Shown here one piece after another: positions 12,559 through 20,518 of a stretch of DNA of 22,899 bases (its first letter is position 1; every line of letters starts with the position of its first letter). The stretch comes from JBOGXF01 sp050694275 (GTDB lineage: Bacteria > Actinomycetota > CADDZG01 > WHSQ01): NCBI GenBank assembly GCA_050694275.1, contig JBOGXF010000024.1:1-22899 (forward strand), read 5' to 3'. The notes beneath the pieces were generated by a model. That model made no database searches, was not told the DNA's origin, and saw only the letters and a list, made by a program, of their open reading frames with translations. The position numbers and the translations under genes are program-made.

Positions 12559-13953
12559 ATGGCGGCCATGGACGTCTACGAGTCTCTCCTCGATCTCATC
12601 GGCAAAACCCCCCTTCTGAGCTTCAGATCGATCGGCAAGGAACTCGACTGCACGCTCCTGGCCAAGCTCGAGATGTTCAACCCGGGCGGAAGCGTCAAGG
12701 ACCGGATCGGGCTAACCATGATCGAGGCGGCCGAAGCCGATGGCCTGCTCCGGCCCGGCGGCACGATCGTCGAGCCGACCTCGGGCAACACCGGCGTCGG
12801 CCTCGCTATGGCCGCCGCGCTCAAGGGCTACCGCTGCATCTTCACGATGCCGGACAAGATGAGTCACGAGAAGATCTCGCTCTTGCGCGCCTATGGGGCC
12901 GAGGTGGTGATCACCCCGACCGCGGTGCCCCCCGAATCGCCCGAGTCCTACTATCGGGTCGCCGATCGGCTCACCGAGGAGATCCCCGGCGCGTTCCAGC
13001 CGAACCAGTACCACAACATGGCCAACCCTCAGTCGCACTACGACACCACCGGCCCCGAGATATGGGAACAGACCGACGGCAAGATCACCCACTTCGTCGT
13101 CGGCGTGGGAACCGGCGGGACGGTGACGGGCGCCGGTCGATACCTGAAGGAGCAGAATCCCGAGGTGCAGATCGTCGGGGTCGACCCCGAGGGGTCGATC
13201 TTCACCGGGGACGATCATCCCTATCTCGTCGAGGGCATCGGCAAGGAGTCATGGCCCGAGACCCTCGACCGCGACGTCATCGATCGCTGGGTGCGCGTTT
13301 CGGACCGGGACTCGTTCCTCACCGCGCGCCGCATCACCAAAGAGGAGGGGCTGCTCGTCGGCGGATCGTGCGGAACCGCGGTGTGGGCCGCCCTCGAGGT
13401 CGGCAAAGCGCTCGGGCCGGACGACCTCGTCGTGGTCCTGCTCCCCGACTCCGGTCGCAACTACCTGTCCAAGATCTTTAACGAGTCGTGGATGGTCGAG
13501 CACGGCTTCCTGGAGCGGCCGGGAACGAGGGCCCGCATCGGTGAGGTTCTCACCGAGAAGCGGCGAGTAGGAGCCGCGATCCCCGACCTCGTCGCAGTGT
13601 GGGCCCACGAGCGCGTCGGGAAGGCGATCGAGGTCCTGCAGAGCTACGGCATCTCGCAGATCCCCGTATCGAAGATCGAGGAGCCGACCGACGTTTCCGA
13701 TCTCGTCGGGTCGATCAACGAGCGCGGGCTGCTCGACCGCGTGTTCCGCGACCGCGAGGCGATCGAGCGCGACGTCATCGAGGCGATGGACCCACCGCTG
13801 CCGGTGGTGCAGACCTCGGCCGGGGTCGAAGAGATGTTCGCGGATCTTTCGCGGGGGGCCGAGGCGATCGTGGTCGCCGACGGGGGGACGCCGACCGGGG
13901 TCCTGACGAGGGCCGACCTGCTCGAGTTCCTCGCGCACCAGTCGCGCCGCTGA
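12559..13953 (+). CDS. cbs: Cystathionine beta-synthase
   Basis: This PLP enzyme condenses homocysteine and serine to cystathionine; the fold is shared with cysteine synthase. The 464-residue protein has the PLP lysine K47 in NPGGSVKDR, the substrate loop TSGNTG (74-79), the phosphate cup GTGGTVTG (184-191) and GGSCG with S260 at the PLP nitrogen. A C-terminal extension of about 140 residues forms a CBS-domain pair, which distinguishes it from CysK/CysM. It has no haem-binding N-terminus, as in bacterial forms. ATG 12559 has GGGGGTGG seven bases upstream; ATG 12568 is an alternative, three residues shorter. With AhcY (462) and the gamma-enzyme (17128) it completes a reverse transsulfuration set, though none is in the same operon. 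Confidence 0.92.
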   Translation: MAAMDVYESLLDLIGKTPLLSFRSIGKELDCTLLAKLEMFNPGGSVKDRIGLTMIEAAEADGLLRPGGTIVEPTSGNTGVGLAMAAALKGYRCIFTMPDKMSHEKISLLRAYGAEVVITPTAVPPESPESYYRVADRLTEEIPGAFQPNQYHNMANPQSHYDTTGPEIWEQTDGKITHFVVGVGTGGTVTGAGRYLKEQNPEVQIVGVDPEGSIFTGDDHPYLVEGIGKESWPETLDRDVIDRWVRVSDRDSFLTARRITKEEGLLVGGSCGTAVWAALEVGKALGPDDLVVVLLPDSGRNYLSKIFNESWMVEHGFLERPGTRARIGEVLTEKRRVGAAIPDLVAVWAHERVGKAIEVLQSYGISQIPVSKIEEPTDVSDLVGSINERGLLDRVFRDREAIERDVIEAMDPPLPVVQTSAGVEEMFADLSRGAEAIVVADGGTPTGVLTRADLLEFLAHQSRR

Positions 13954-13959
13954 GCAATT

Positions 13960-14000
13960 TTGTCGCGATCGACCACCTCTGGGGTGGTCAGACACGACAA
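13960..14000. terminator. Bipartite inverted repeat between convergent cbs and ceramidase-like genes
   Basis: GACCACC (13971-13977) pairs with GGTGGTC (13983-13989) around a five-base loop. An outer pair, TTGTCG (13960-13965) with CGACAA (13995-14000), flanks it symmetrically. It fills the gap between two stop codons and is most simply a bidirectional terminator without a T-run. Confidence 0.5.
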
Positions 14001-14012
14001 GTACTGAATGTC

Positions 14013-15602
14013 TCAGTAGTCGCTGCCGGTAACGGCGTCCTCGAGGTCGAAGGCCGGGCAGCGCGCCGTCACCGGCGTCACCGTGGTGGGGAAGCCGACC
14101 TCCCGCGACATCCGGATCCCGGTGCACATAACGTGGTCGCCGATCCTGGGCGTGATATTGAACAGCGCGTTGTCGTTGACGGGCGTGAGCGCGGCGATGA
14201 CCGGATAGTCCTCGCTGTGCGAGATGAGGTAGCCGAGCATGTCATCGGCGAGGCCGAGCGTGAAGAGCGTCCGTTCGCCCTCGATCGCGGCCGCGGCCTC
14301 GAGCGCGATCTGAGGATAGGCCTCGCCCGGCACGCCGAGGAACGCGACGTCGCCGATGCGTGCCCCGCCCACGACGGTTTGGATGATGTCGCCGACGAGC
14401 CACGGGTCCTCGCGACTGCGCATGAGCGGCGCTCCGATGACGTCGCCCGCGTGCAGCAGACCGGCGAGGCCGACGTTTGTTACCTCCGAGCGGATGAAGG
14501 CCTTCGACGCGGTCACCGTCGTGTCGGTGACCGGCGCGCCGCCGGCGAGGGCCTCGTCGACCAAGGTCATGAGGTTGGCGGTGTAGTCGCGCTTGCGGTT
14601 CTCCCAGTTGCGTTCGGGCTGCACCCTGCCGATGGTTCCCGGCCAGCCGATGCCGACCCCACCGTAGGTCGCCTCGAGCGCGGCCGACAGGTACTCGGGC
14701 CAGTCACCGTGCAGACCTGAGGCGCCGCCGAGCGTGGGGTGAGCGGCGTAGGTAACGAACGATGCGATGACCTCGCCGGTCGTGGCGCACGTCCGGCCCT
14801 CGTGTTGCCCCGGGCCCTCGCATCCGCGCACCGAGTGCTCGGCGCCGGTCGACGCGGGGACGAGCGCGCGCGCCTGAAGCACGCGCACGTCGGAATCGAC
14901 CGATTCTTGTCGTGGAGTGCAGCCGTTGTTGTCGCCCTCGAAGCTGTTGGACGCGGTTTCCAGACAGACCTGGTTGTCGATGAGGTCGTAGGTCCCCTGA
15001 GTTCCCGGAAACTTGCGGCGACCGTCGGCGACGCCGACGACGATCTCGGCCGGTTGGCGATTCTCGTACGCCTCGACCACCGCGGCGACCGACTGATCGT
15101 GGATCAATTGCAGATATGCGGTGTCGACCCCGCCCCACGCGCCGAGCGTGTCGGGGGCCGAGTGCGAGTGGTTCCCCGCGGCAAAGACGTGCTCCGCGAC
15201 TATCGCCCCGCCGGTCGCCTGTTCGATCGATCTAGCGATGTCGATGAGGCCCGGTCCGTCCTGGTACTTGACGAACATCCCGATGTTCTCGGTGATGACG
15301 AACGCGAGCATCTGCTCACCTTGGGCCACGACGAGGGCGCGCGCGAAGATGCGCTCGCCTTCGCTTGCGCCCTTGCGACCGGGGCCCACCAGCTCGCGCG
15401 GGAGAACGCTTCCATCACCCAATCCGAAACCGCCGAGATTGACCTCGCCCTCGGGTGTGATGTCACGCTTGGCCGCCCCGACCAAGAAGGATGCATCCTC
15501 CCCGCCATCGGTCGGGGGAGGATCGGCCCGCGCGGAGAGCGCGGGCCCAGCCACGAGGGCCGTCACGAGCATCGAGGAGAAGAGCTTCCGAGCGTTCGCC
15601 AT
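14013..15602 (-). CDS. Secreted neutral/alkaline ceramidase-like protein
   Basis: The 529-residue protein has a Sec signal peptide (1-26, ending SARA). A domain of the neutral ceramidase family follows: VGAAKRDITP at 41-50, the family's opening, then GEVNLGGFG, RALVVAQGEQMLAFV, and the zinc-site motif GNHSHSAPD with H135 and H137. A second His-rich motif is AAHPT...GLHGDWP with H268 and H278. FLGVPGEAYPQIA resembles the late GE(M) segment. Ceramidases hydrolyse the amide of ceramide; bacterial family members may act on other amides or lipids. The C-terminal Ig-like domain of Pseudomonas ceramidase is not recognisable. Several cysteines in 212-263 may form disulfides. Few Actinobacteria make sphingolipids, so a host-derived or different substrate is possible. 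It is convergent with cbs and divergent from DUF2007. Confidence 0.75.
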   Translation of the reverse strand: MANARKLFSSMLVTALVAGPALSARADPPPTDGGEDASFLVGAAKRDITPEGEVNLGGFGLGDGSVLPRELVGPGRKGASEGERIFARALVVAQGEQMLAFVITENIGMFVKYQDGPGLIDIARSIEQATGGAIVAEHVFAAGNHSHSAPDTLGAWGGVDTAYLQLIHDQSVAAVVEAYENRQPAEIVVGVADGRRKFPGTQGTYDLIDNQVCLETASNSFEGDNNGCTPRQESVDSDVRVLQARALVPASTGAEHSVRGCEGPGQHEGRTCATTGEVIASFVTYAAHPTLGGASGLHGDWPEYLSAALEATYGGVGIGWPGTIGRVQPERNWENRKRDYTANLMTLVDEALAGGAPVTDTTVTASKAFIRSEVTNVGLAGLLHAGDVIGAPLMRSREDPWLVGDIIQTVVGGARIGDVAFLGVPGEAYPQIALEAAAAIEGERTLFTLGLADDMLGYLISHSEDYPVIAALTPVNDNALFNITPRIGDHVMCTGIRMSREVGFPTTVTPVTARCPAFDLEDAVTGSDY

Positions 15603-15661
15603 GGTGGAAGGTTCGGGCCGAAGGGGCGACGTTCCTGCCCCCAGGCGCGAGGATCGGGCGG

Positions 15662-15907
15662 ATGAGCAGAAAAGAAGACGAGGAACTGGTCGAGATCTAC
15701 TCCGGCGGCGGAGGTCTCGGGCGTGCCGAGATGCTGCGCTCGATCCTCGCCGGCAGCGACATCGAAGCGGTCATCGTCGGGGGGCCCTCGACCGCCGGCT
15801 ATCCGGTGGCGGTGGGCGGGCTCGGGCAGTTCTCCCTGCTCGTACGGGAGTCGGACGCCGAGGAGGCCGCAGAGGTGATCAGCTCGGCGATTGAAGGCGG
15901 CGGCTGA
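15662..15907 (+). CDS. DUF2007-family putative signal-transducing small protein
   Basis: The 81-residue protein has the pattern of DUF2007 (PF09413): an initial strand LVEIYSG, a helix RAEMLRSILAGSDIEAVIVGG, a hairpin with Gly-rich AVGGLGQFSLLV, and a final helix ESDAEEAAEVISSAI. The fold resembles a small ferredoxin-like or ACT-like unit; members are called putative prokaryotic signal transducers without proven function. The ATG at 15662 follows GAGGAT about nine bases upstream. The gene sits 59 bases from the divergent ceramidase-like start. Its 3' end overlaps the convergent coiled-coil gene by 29 bases, so one of the two transcripts must be antisense to the end of the other. Confidence 0.75.
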   Translation: MSRKEDEELVEIYSGGGGLGRAEMLRSILAGSDIEAVIVGGPSTAGYPVAVGGLGQFSLLVRESDAEEAAEVISSAIEGGG

Positions 15908-16412
15908 CCTCTTCTAGCTTGCCGTCGAGCTCGCCGATGCGCTGGTGCAGCTTGGTCTCGATCTCCCGTAGCTGGCGGACCTTCTGCTCGCCTTCCCTGA
16001 TGTGTCGCCCCGCCTGCCGCTCGGCATCGGCGACGATCTCCGACGCCCGGGCCTGGGCGGCCTCTTTCATCTCCTTGGCCGCAAAGCGAGCATCCACCGT
16101 GGTTGCCGACGCCTCCTGGCGCGCGTCCTCCACGATCTTCTCGGCCCGGTCGCGCATCTGCCGCGCGGTCTTGCGTGCCTCATCTCTGATCTCACGCGCC
16201 TCGTGCTCGATCCGCTCCCTGAAACGTTCGGCCTCCTCGCGCACGGCGCGTGCCGCGCTCTCTGCGTCCTCGACGATTCTCGATGCGCGGGCGTCCGCCC
16301 GCGCGGTGATCTCGTCGGCGACATCTTTCGCGTGCTGGAGGAGTCGCCCCACCTCTTCGCCGAGCGCAACGAACTGACGCTCTGAGAGGTCGCTTTCGAC
16401 GTCGGTGCTCAT
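15879..16412 (-). CDS. DivIVA-like coiled-coil protein lacking the DivIVA head
   Basis: The 177-residue protein is almost entirely alpha-helical coiled coil, rich in Ala, Arg and Glu. Its start (ERQFVALGEEVGRLLQHAKDVADE, about residues 11-34) is closely related to the segment LALGEEIGGLLQHAKDLSDD of the upstream DivIVA-domain protein. The rest has the same heptad style with repeated ADARASRIVEDAE and ARASEIVADAE units. It lacks the N-terminal GYSREEVDAFL membrane-binding domain, so it is probably a partner or scaffold rather than a polar anchor by itself. It begins 13 bases after its neighbour's stop and lacks a clear ribosome site, which suggests translational coupling. A role in cell-pole or septum organisation is inferred from the paralogue only. 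Its 3' end overlaps DUF2007. Confidence 0.75.
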   Translation of the reverse strand: MSTDVESDLSERQFVALGEEVGRLLQHAKDVADEITARADARASRIVEDAESAARAVREEAERFRERIEHEAREIRDEARKTARQMRDRAEKIVEDARQEASATTVDARFAAKEMKEAAQARASEIVADAERQAGRHIREGEQKVRQLREIETKLHQRIGELDGKLEEVSRRLQSPS

Positions 16413-16425
16413 CGGCGCGGATGCG

Positions 16426-17034
16426 CTAACTGGTTGGGGTCGCCGGCGCTGGATCGGGCTCGAGCGCGGTCTCGCCGCGAAGCTCCTCGTCTGTCTCCGC
16501 GATGTCGGCCGGTGTGATGCCGGCCGGTTGTCTCGAGATCGGCTCTTTGTTCTCGACCTCTAGGATCTGATTGTTCAACGACTCCGCGAGCGCGCGCAAC
16601 GACTGGAGCTGGTCTCGAGCTTCCGCTTCTGCTTCTCGCAACTCGGCGATCTTCTGCTCGGCGTCGGCGACACAATCCGCGGCGTCTTTCTCCGCCGCTC
16701 TGATGATCTCGACCGAACGATCGCGCGCGTTGCTCTTGGTCCGCTCGGCGGCGCGGCGCGCTTCCTCGTTCAGGCGGGCCGCTTCCTCCTCCCCCTTCTT
16801 GATCATGTCGTCGGAGAGATCCTTGGCGTGCTGCAAGAGCCCACCGATCTCTTCGCCGAGCGCGAGATAAGTCTTCTCGGACTCCTGCTTGGCTTTCGCC
16901 AACTCCTCGGTCAGCGCGCGCTGCTGCTGCGCGAGATCGCGCAAAAACGCGTCGACCTCCTCGCGGCTGTATCCGCGCACGGCAACGGGGAACTCGGTGC
17001 TCTCGATGGCTTGGGGGGAGAGAGGTTCTAGCAA
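16426..17034 (-). CDS. DivIVA-domain protein, TTG start
   Basis: DivIVA-family proteins bind curved membrane at poles and septa and organise polar growth in Actinobacteria. The 202-residue protein begins with a DivIVA head: LEPLSPQAIESTEFPVAVRGYSREEVDAFLRDL, residues 2-34, where EFPVAVRGY is the membrane-insertion loop and EVDAFL the start of the coiled coil. The coiled coil runs to about 165, followed by an acidic, Pro-rich tail. I chose TTG at 17034 because AAAGAGGTGATC (17051-17040), almost fully complementary to the 16S rRNA 3' end, stands five bases upstream, and because family members begin at this point. An ATG at 17100 would add 22 residues with no family match. It is shorter than Wag31-type DivIVA (about 260). 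It lies 93 bases after the gamma-synthase gene. Confidence 0.87.
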   Translation of the reverse strand: MLEPLSPQAIESTEFPVAVRGYSREEVDAFLRDLAQQQRALTEELAKAKQESEKTYLALGEEIGGLLQHAKDLSDDMIKKGEEEAARLNEEARRAAERTKSNARDRSVEIIRAAEKDAADCVADAEQKIAELREAEAEARDQLQSLRALAESLNNQILEVENKEPISRQPAGITPADIAETDEELRGETALEPDPAPATPTS

Positions 17035-17039
17035 AGCGA

Positions 17040-17051
17040 GATCACCTCTTT
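17040..17051 (-). promoter_or_regulatory. Extended Shine-Dalgarno site of the DivIVA-domain gene
   Basis: On the minus strand AAAGAGGTGATC matches all but one base of the ideal complement to the 16S tail (AAGGAGGTGATC). It lies five bases before the TTG at 17034 and decides that start. Such a site probably compensates for the weak TTG codon. Confidence 0.75.
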
Positions 17052-17127
17052 TAAGTGAGTCAAACCGAGCGACGAGCAAGTCTTTCGCGAAGTCGTGCAA
17101 CCTGTCAATCGCAACCCGGTAAACCGG

Positions 17128-18279
17128 CTACACCAGGGCGCGATCGAGGTCGGCGACGAGGTCGTCGGGGTGTTCGATGCCGACCGAGAGCCGGACGAGG
17201 GTGTCGGCAACCTCCATCCCGGAGCCTTCGAGGCTCGCGTGCGTCATCCGAGCGGGATGTTCGATGAGCGACTCGACCCCGCCGAGCGACTCGCCGAGGA
17301 AGAACAACACGCTTCGTTCGCACACCTTGAGAGCGCGCTCTTCGGTGTCGACCTCGAAAGAGACCATCCCGCCGAACAGCGGTTCGCCCGACGCGGCCAT
17401 CTGCCTCGTCGCGATGTCGTGGCCGGGAAAGTCGGGGAATCCCGGGAAGTAGACGCGCGTGACCGCGTCGTGCCTCGACAGGAATTCGGCGACTTGCGCC
17501 GCGCCGACACAGTGCGCGCGCATCCTGATCGCGAGCGTCTTGAGCCCCCGCAGGGTGAGCCAGCAATCGAACGGGCCGGGAACCGCGCCGATCGCGTTCT
17601 GACGGAAGCGCAGCTTTTCCGCGAGGTCATCGTCGGACGTCGTGATCGCGCCCATGACGAGATCGGAATGTCCTCCAAGATATTTCGTCGCGGAGTACAC
17701 GACCGCGTCGGCTCCGAACTCGAGCGGCCGTTGTATGTAAGGAGTGGCGAACGTGTTGTCGACGACGAACAGCGCGTCCGATTCGCGCGCGATGTCGGCC
17801 AGCGCAGCGAGGTCGAGGATCTTGAGCTTCGGGTTGGTCGGTGTCTCGGCAAACAACAACGCGGCCTTGTTCTTCGTGGCCGCGCGGACCGCATCGAGAT
17901 CGGTCATGTCGACCGCGACGTATTCGAGGCCGAGATCGCGCGTGACCTTGTCGAAGAGCCGAAACGTTCCTCCGTACACGTCGTCGGGGATGACCACGAG
18001 GTCGCCGCTCTTGAGCGTCGTCGCCAGGGTCGCGGTCGCGGCCATCCCGGAGCCGAAGGCGATCCCGTGGCGGGCTCCCTCGAGAGCGGCGAGACAGGTC
18101 TCGAGCGCCCGCCTGGTCGGGTTGTCGGTCCTCGCGTACTCGTATCCCTTGTGCTCGCCTACAGCTTGCTGGACGAAGGTCGATGTCTGATAGATGGGGA
18201 CAACCACGGCCCCCGTCGCCGGGTCGGGATTCTGCCCGGCGCGGATCGCCAGGGTTTCGAAGCGCATACCATCGGTCAT
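17128..18279 (-). CDS. metB: Cystathionine gamma-synthase / gamma-lyase
   Basis: This PLP enzyme of the Cys/Met metabolism family either makes cystathionine from an activated homoserine and cysteine, or cleaves it to cysteine. The 383-residue protein has YEYARTDNPTR (46-56) with the phosphate-binding Tyr/Arg, GSGMAA (76-81), VVDNTFATPY (172-181) with the Asp that holds the PLP ring, PLP lysine K199 in YSATKYLGGHSD, and SLGGVESLIEHPA near 321-333. I chose the second ATG (18279), six bases after GGAG; ATG 18285 would add two residues. Synthase versus lyase cannot be settled by eye. Presence of cbs favours lyase or dual activity, as reported for actinobacterial MetB-type enzymes. It is divergent from the peptidase C26 gene. 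Confidence 0.9.
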   Translation of the reverse strand: MTDGMRFETLAIRAGQNPDPATGAVVVPIYQTSTFVQQAVGEHKGYEYARTDNPTRRALETCLAALEGARHGIAFGSGMAATATLATTLKSGDLVVIPDDVYGGTFRLFDKVTRDLGLEYVAVDMTDLDAVRAATKNKAALLFAETPTNPKLKILDLAALADIARESDALFVVDNTFATPYIQRPLEFGADAVVYSATKYLGGHSDLVMGAITTSDDDLAEKLRFRQNAIGAVPGPFDCWLTLRGLKTLAIRMRAHCVGAAQVAEFLSRHDAVTRVYFPGFPDFPGHDIATRQMAASGEPLFGGMVSFEVDTEERALKVCERSVLFFLGESLGGVESLIEHPARMTHASLEGSGMEVADTLVRLSVGIEHPDDLVADLDRALV

Positions 18280-18354
18280 AGCCATCTCCAGGGAAGGGGT
18301 CGAACGCTGAACCGGGACACTACCGAGGCAGACACAGAAGCAGGCTACATAGCC

Positions 18355-19137
18355 GTGGTCGGCCAGTGGGATCGCAAGACCGGCTACGCCAAGCTGCCCC
18401 TCCCCTACGTCCAGTCGGTGACCCTCGCCGGGGGCCGGCCCCGGGTGCTGTCGACCTTCGACCTCGACCCCCGGGCCGAGGTCCACGAGGGCCTGGAGGT
18501 CGTCGGCGGACTCGACCAGCACGACCCCGCCGCCCTCGACGGCGCCGCCGGGCTCATGCTGCCGGGGGGCGGCGACATCGATCCCGCGTGGTACGGCGAG
18601 CCGCCTCATCCCCGCACCAAGAACATCAGCCACCAGCGGGACCGGTTCGAGCTCACGCTCCTGAAGGCGGCGCTCGAACGCGACCTCCCCGTGCTCGCGA
18701 TCTGCAAGGGCATGCAGCTCCTGAACGTCCACCTCGGCGGGACCCTCACCCAGCACCTCGCCGACGATCAGGATCGGCTCGACCACGACCGCGACAGGCC
18801 GCGTGCGGAGCCAGCCCACAAGATCCGCATCGAGGATGACAGTCTCCTCGGCGAGATGCTCGGCGTGCGAAACGCCAACGTCAACTCACACCATCACCAG
18901 GGCATCGGCCGCGTCGCCCCGGGACTGCGAGAAGTGGCGTGGGCCGAGGACGACACGCTCGAGGCATTCGAGCTGACCTCGGCGCGCTGGGTGGTGGCGG
19001 TGCAGTGGCACCCCGAAGCGATGACGCCGATGGACGACCTGCAGCTACAGATCTTCGAGAAGTTCGTCGCCGTCACGCGCGCCGCAGCACGAGCGGCGAG
19101 AGAAGGGCGATCGACTACTCCGGTGAGATCGGGGTGA
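18355..19137 (+). CDS. Class-I glutamine amidotransferase-like (peptidase C26 / PuuD type)
   Basis: Family members hydrolyse gamma-glutamyl amides, for instance gamma-glutamyl-GABA in putrescine breakdown. From GTG 18355 the 260-residue protein has MLPGGGDIDP (68-77), the nucleophile C117 in AICKGMQLLN, NVNSHHHQGI (175-184) and VQWHPE with H219/E221, completing the triad. The start is uncertain. The GTG cuts into the first beta strand (IAVVGQW). An in-frame CTG at 18307 has GGAAGGGG seven bases upstream and would give a complete fold with 16 extra residues. The true substrate is unknown; no other putrescine genes are nearby. It is divergent from metB, with a 75-base gap from the metB start to the GTG. 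Its end overlaps the convergent DUF5719-like gene by 23 bases. Confidence 0.85.
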   Translation: MVGQWDRKTGYAKLPLPYVQSVTLAGGRPRVLSTFDLDPRAEVHEGLEVVGGLDQHDPAALDGAAGLMLPGGGDIDPAWYGEPPHPRTKNISHQRDRFELTLLKAALERDLPVLAICKGMQLLNVHLGGTLTQHLADDQDRLDHDRDRPRAEPAHKIRIEDDSLLGEMLGVRNANVNSHHHQGIGRVAPGLREVAWAEDDTLEAFELTSARWVVAVQWHPEAMTPMDDLQLQIFEKFVAVTRAAARAAREGRSTTPVRSG

Positions 19138-20518
19138 GCGGGGTGCCGATCGTTGCGGCGACGTCCTTCGCCTTCTTCGAGTAGGAGAACCGCTCGGCTA
19201 CGACCGGGCCCGACGCCTCGAGCAGCGCGGACATGGGCTTGCCCTCGGTCCACTCGAGGATCGAGATCTGCACGCGCAGACCCGCCGGCACCTCGATGTC
19301 CTCAAGGGCGGCGGGCTCGACGGCGTCCCCCTCTTCACGCACAAGCGATATCGACACCGTCGCATCGTCTGACCCGGGGTTCATCACGATCACGGAGTCG
19401 GTATCGGCCCGCATCGTCGCGGGGCCGACGAACCAGCTCTCGGCGGAGGCCGGGGCGCCCACGGTCGACGCGGTTCCGTTGACTCCCGCGGCGTCGTAGC
19501 CCACCGTGCGCTCGGTAACGATGGGCACGCCGTTGGTCGACCGCACGATCGCGCTCGCCCGAACCACCTTGCCCTTGCTCCCCCGCAACCGCCCGGGCAG
19601 TTGCAGGGACTGCGTGGTCCCGGCCGGGACGACGAAGTTGGACAGGGCGCGCGGTTGGACCACCTCTTGGCCGGTGACGAGGCTGATGTTCACGGTCGCC
19701 TCGCTGTCCGACGGATTGAGCACCGCAATTCGCTCGACGACCCCCGGCCCGACCGCACCCTCGGGGAAGTACCACACCTCCTCGGGCCCGCGGGCACCGA
19801 TCGAGAAATCGACCCCGGGCGATCGGTTCTCGGGCTCGGAGAAAAGGGCTCTCCACGCGACCACGCGTCCGCGCACCGCGGTGACCCGCGCCCCCAGCAC
19901 GCGTCGCCTGAAGACGAAGTCGTTGACCTTGATCTTGGTTGCGCGTCCTGCCGGGACGGCGAGGTCGGAGAGGTTGGCACGCGAGATGGTCCCCTTGTCT
20001 GTATAGAAGGTCACGCGCACGACCGCCTCGTCGGGAAACGGGTTGTAGACCAGCAGCCGTTCGTCGAAGCCGATCGCACTCGTTCCTTGTGCGAAGTACC
20101 AAGAGTCGCTCGCCTGACGGGCGCACCTGGCCGCCCCGATTCCCTGGATCGGGCCGGTGAAGCGAGTTATCACGCCGGCGGCGACGGGTGCGCCGAAGCC
20201 GACGACGGTGCGCGGTCCACCGTCGTCCGCGGAATGAAACAGGACCCCTCGTCCCGGGATCTCGACGGGATCGGGGATGGTGGGCTGAATGGTGACCGGC
20301 ACCGATGCGTCCGAAGGCGTTCCGAGCACGAGGCGGGTCCGGCTCCCCTTGAGCGAGGGCGGGCAGAAGAGCGCGCGCTCCTCGAAGGTCTCGGGGCGAG
20401 ATTCGACGATCTCCTCGGGGGCCGCGACCGGGTTGCCGGCGACATCGACGCCGAGGCCGGCGACGAGAAGTCCCAGCACCACGGCCCCGAACACGAGTTC
20501 GCGCCTCCTCTCGGTCAT
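19115..20518 (-). CDS. DUF5719-like envelope protein with three internal repeats
   Basis: The 467-residue protein has a basic N-terminus and one membrane anchor or signal (about 8-28), then an extracytoplasmic beta-rich region. Three repeat units begin at W140, W249 and W362 (SWYF, VWYF, SWFV). Each carries an Asn-Pro motif 19-20 residues later (NP at 159, 268, 380) and PAG exactly 49 residues later (189, 298, 411). Each ends with a Val-rich strand and an AWR/TER/AER motif. The ATG overlaps the stop of the upstream membrane gene as ATGA, so the two are coupled. In Actinobacteria a DUF5719 protein typically follows a large GT2-type membrane protein near whiB, matching this pair. The function is unknown; a partner in surface glycan export or assembly is inferred from context. 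Confidence 0.78.
   Translation of the reverse strand: MTERRRELVFGAVVLGLLVAGLGVDVAGNPVAAPEEIVESRPETFEERALFCPPSLKGSRTRLVLGTPSDASVPVTIQPTIPDPVEIPGRGVLFHSADDGGPRTVVGFGAPVAAGVITRFTGPIQGIGAARCARQASDSWYFAQGTSAIGFDERLLVYNPFPDEAVVRVTFYTDKGTISRANLSDLAVPAGRATKIKVNDFVFRRRVLGARVTAVRGRVVAWRALFSEPENRSPGVDFSIGARGPEEVWYFPEGAVGPGVVERIAVLNPSDSEATVNISLVTGQEVVQPRALSNFVVPAGTTQSLQLPGRLRGSKGKVVRASAIVRSTNGVPIVTERTVGYDAAGVNGTASTVGAPASAESWFVGPATMRADTDSVIVMNPGSDDATVSISLVREEGDAVEPAALEDIEVPAGLRVQISILEWTEGKPMSALLEASGPVVAERFSYSKKAKDVAATIGTPLTPISPE

Noticed and set aside
17080..17108. TTGACA on the minus strand upstream of the DivIVA gene as a promoter
   Set aside because: No TANNNT-like -10 element sits 16-19 bases downstream (AAAGAC only), so I did not annotate it.
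17095..18306. Upstream part of the plus-strand frame leading into the peptidase C26 gene
   Set aside because: It is antisense to metB; the peptidase fold begins only near 18340.
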